NCBI GenBank assembly: GCA_019237595.1
Contig: JAFAGU010000253.1
Location: 1 to 5,852, forward strand
From: Betaproteobacteria bacterium
GTDB lineage: Bacteria > Pseudomonadota > Gammaproteobacteria > Burkholderiales > SG8-39
DNA length: 5,852 nucleotides
Direction: 5' to 3'
Shown: piece after piece, positions 5,826-5,852 of the stretch
Layout: the number at the start of each line of letters is the position of its first letter
Position numbering within the stretch: position 1 is the stretch's first letter
Made by a program: the position numbers and the translations under genes
The notes under the pieces: generated by a model
What the model was told of the DNA's origin: nothing
Seen by the model: the letters and a program-made list of their open reading frames with translations, nothing else
Databases searched by the model: none

Positions 5826-5852
5826 CGTCCTTCGCGGCACGATCTCGGCGGT
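5818..5852 (+). CDS. Possible start of a following gene, cut by the window end
   Basis: An ATG at 5818 overlaps the arfB stop by 8 bases (ATGAATAA) and stays open to the window edge, reading M-N-N-V-L-R-G-T-I-S-A-V or similar. The same 8-base overlap style joins the small gene to parC. With eleven full codons, function cannot be assigned, and this may not be a gene. Confidence 0.3.
   Translation, partial: MNNVLRGTISA

Overview
The window is a GC-rich (roughly two-thirds G+C), densely packed piece of bacterial chromosome with every supported gene on the + strand. Adjacent parE and parC, GC-biased third codon positions, ArfB and the protein styles point to a proteobacterium, most likely a betaproteobacterium. 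That placement is inference from gene order and sequence style, not from a search. Nothing suggests a mobile element, phage, CRISPR array, tRNA or rRNA.

Left part (1-3267): a topoisomerase IV locus. The window opens inside parE (TOPRIM and C-terminal parts only). A 77-residue protein of unrecognised family follows, starting at a TTG inside the end of parE and ending inside the start of parC. A complete parC comes next. The three frames overlap by 17 and 8 bases, so they are probably co-transcribed and translationally coupled. The small protein ends in Q-M-D-L-F-N-G, which fits the bacterial sliding-clamp binding pentapeptide (QL[S/D]LF type). This is the most interesting lead in the window.

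Middle (3268-4596): 15 bases after parC, in the same reading frame, a TTG-started membrane-anchored GGDEF protein (GGEEF active site, no RxxD inhibitory site, a charged insert in the domain) encodes a probable diguanylate cyclase. A 93-base gap follows, holding an imperfect inverted repeat and then a good ribosome binding site.

Right part (4597-5852): two consecutive small exported, low-complexity, probably disordered proteins, 7 bases apart. The second begins with two back-to-back perfect inverted repeats just after its start codon and has no visible ribosome binding site, so it may depend on translation of the first. A complete arfB gene follows (GGQ-motif rescue hydrolase for stalled ribosomes). 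Its last codons overlap a possible next gene that runs off the window. No stretch above 300 bases lacks a gene.
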